Positions 5,176 to 5,806 of a stretch of 5,806 nucleotides of DNA are shown piece by piece. The stretch covers positions 1 to 5,806 of the forward strand of contig USCS01000103.1 in assembly GCA_900552875.1 (NCBI GenBank). The letters are read 5' to 3'. Within the stretch, counting starts at the first letter, position 1. Each line of letters begins with the position of its first letter. A program made the position numbers and the translations under genes. This DNA is from an uncultured Collinsella sp. (GTDB lineage: Bacteria; Actinomycetota; Coriobacteriia; Coriobacteriales; Coriobacteriaceae). The notes below the pieces were generated by a model. The model was not told the origin of the DNA and made no database searches. It saw only the letters and a list, made by a program, of their open reading frames with translations.

Positions 5176-5595
5176 ATGAATAAGATATTGCTAGCGGGTC
5201 ATGGTTATCTCGCCCAAGGTATGAAGAGCTCTCTCGAGATCCTGATGGGCGCCAACGACCGAATCGAGTGTCTGTGCGCCTATGTCGATGACGACACGAG
5301 GGATGTCGCAGCGCTTATCGATGCTTGGATGGAGTCGAAGGACCCTGCCGACTCTTGGTTTGTCGTGACTGACATCTTTGGCGGCTCTGTAAACAACGAA
5401 TTCATTCAGAGGCAGACCGCCGGATCGTTTACGTTGATCACCGGAATGAACTTGCCGCTGCTGGTGGAAATGGCTACACAGCTGGATTCCCTGGATGCGG
5501 ACAAGGCCAAAGCTGCGGTCGAGGGATCACGTTCGTTTATCATGCTTTGTGAGGCGGCGGACATGCTTGCCGATGTCGAAGAAGAAGAGTTCTAG
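5176..5595 (+). CDS. PTS mannose-family EIIA component
   Basis: Cytoplasmic phosphocarrier of 139 residues, the usual length for a free-standing EIIA domain of the mannose PTS family. It takes phosphate from phospho-HPr and passes it to EIIB. His9 in ILLAGHGYLAQGM is the expected phosphorylated histidine. VVTDIFGGSVNN at 63-74 and LITGMNLPLLVEM at 87-99 are the characteristic active-site blocks, with Asp66 in the position of the conserved acidic partner. The C terminus is strongly acidic (EEEEF). The start at 5176 is preceded by GGAG (5168-5171) with 4 intervening bases. The next gene, 71 bases on, encodes EIIB, so EIIA and EIIB are separate polypeptides here and not fused as in ManX of E. 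coli. Substrate specificity resides mainly in EIIC/EIID, which are not in view. Confidence 0.93.
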   Translation: MNKILLAGHGYLAQGMKSSLEILMGANDRIECLCAYVDDDTRDVAALIDAWMESKDPADSWFVVTDIFGGSVNNEFIQRQTAGSFTLITGMNLPLLVEMATQLDSLDADKAKAAVEGSRSFIMLCEAADMLADVEEEEF

Positions 5596-5610
5596 TTAGT
5601 TCTGGTTCGA

Positions 5611-5625
5611 GCCCTAGCTAAGGGC
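5611..5625. other. Hairpin between the EIIA and EIIB genes
   Basis: GCCCT (5611-5615) and AGGGC (5621-5625) form a short stem with a 5-base loop in the 71-base gap. No T-run follows, so it is not a typical terminator. In operons such hairpins can protect or end-define the upstream transcript and so set EIIA above EIIB, but that is inference. Confidence 0.35.
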
Positions 5626-5666
5626 CACACCTGTCATTACCTTTATTACGTGCGGAGATGATTACG

Positions 5667-5806
5667 ATGATTAAGCTTACGAGAGTTGATTACCGATTGA
5701 TTCACGGCCAGGTCGCCATGTCTTGGACGCATGCGCTGGATGTCGATTGCATCCTGTGTGCCAGCGATGCCGTGGCAAAAGACGACATGAGAAAAGCCGC
5801 TTTGAG
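5667..5806 (+). CDS. PTS mannose/sorbose-family EIIB component (partial, 3' end outside window)
   Basis: The first 46 codons of a EIIB protein, which receives phosphate from EIIA and donates it to the sugar carried by EIIC/EIID. The opening residues match the family signature: LTRVDYRLIHGQVAMSW at 4-20, with His13 as the expected phosphorylated histidine. The start at 5667 is chosen because GGAG (5654-5657) is 9 bases upstream; the in-frame ATG at 5658 directly abuts that site and so is unlikely. The reading frame is open to the window edge. Full-length relatives are about 160 residues, so roughly 115 are missing. It is co-directional with the EIIA gene and probably co-transcribed. Confidence 0.92.
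   Translation, partial: MIKLTRVDYRLIHGQVAMSWTHALDVDCILCASDAVAKDDMRKAAL

Overview
The window looks like a chromosomal segment of a high-GC anaerobic gut actinobacterium of the Coriobacteriia, most likely Collinsella or a close relative. This is inferred from the GC-rich protease gene, the M16C protease family, the mannose-family PTS, and intergenic palindromic repeats that resemble ones I recall from Collinsella; no rRNA or other phylogenetic marker is present.

Region by region. (1) Positions 1-730, minus strand: a HicA/HicB-type toxin-antitoxin pair, with hicA first and hicB overlapping its end by 8 bases. A hairpin follows at the window edge (probable terminator). Upstream are two candidate promoters and clean dyads that suit autoregulation. 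This locus is visibly less GC-rich than the protease gene. (2) Positions 731-1010: no credible gene. It holds two 57-bp palindromic repeat units in opposite orientation, a motif around 746-769 that also looks repetitive, and a strong intrinsic terminator for the protease. (3) Positions 1011-4055, minus strand: a complete 1014-residue M16C zinc metalloprotease (presequence protease/PreP type) with all expected catalytic residues. (4) Positions 4056-4335: a divergent intergenic region with promoters for the protease and gntR, several dyads and a CTAG cluster. (5) Positions 4336-5806, plus strand: a GntR/HutC-family regulator with a UTRA effector domain, then a mannose-family PTS EIIA protein and the first 46 codons of the matching EIIB protein. 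The EIIC and EIID genes presumably lie past the right edge.

How the genes work together. HicA and HicB form one module. GntR, EIIA and EIIB look like a regulator and the cytoplasmic phosphorelay of one sugar-uptake operon: the phosphate passes from HPr to EIIA His9, then to EIIB His13, then to the sugar. The regulator probably senses a sugar phosphate and acts on nearby promoters. The protease is probably an independent housekeeping peptidase. I see no clearly new system. The observations most worth following are the paired inverted palindromic repeats, the HicA variant lacking its usual histidine, and the dyads around gntR.
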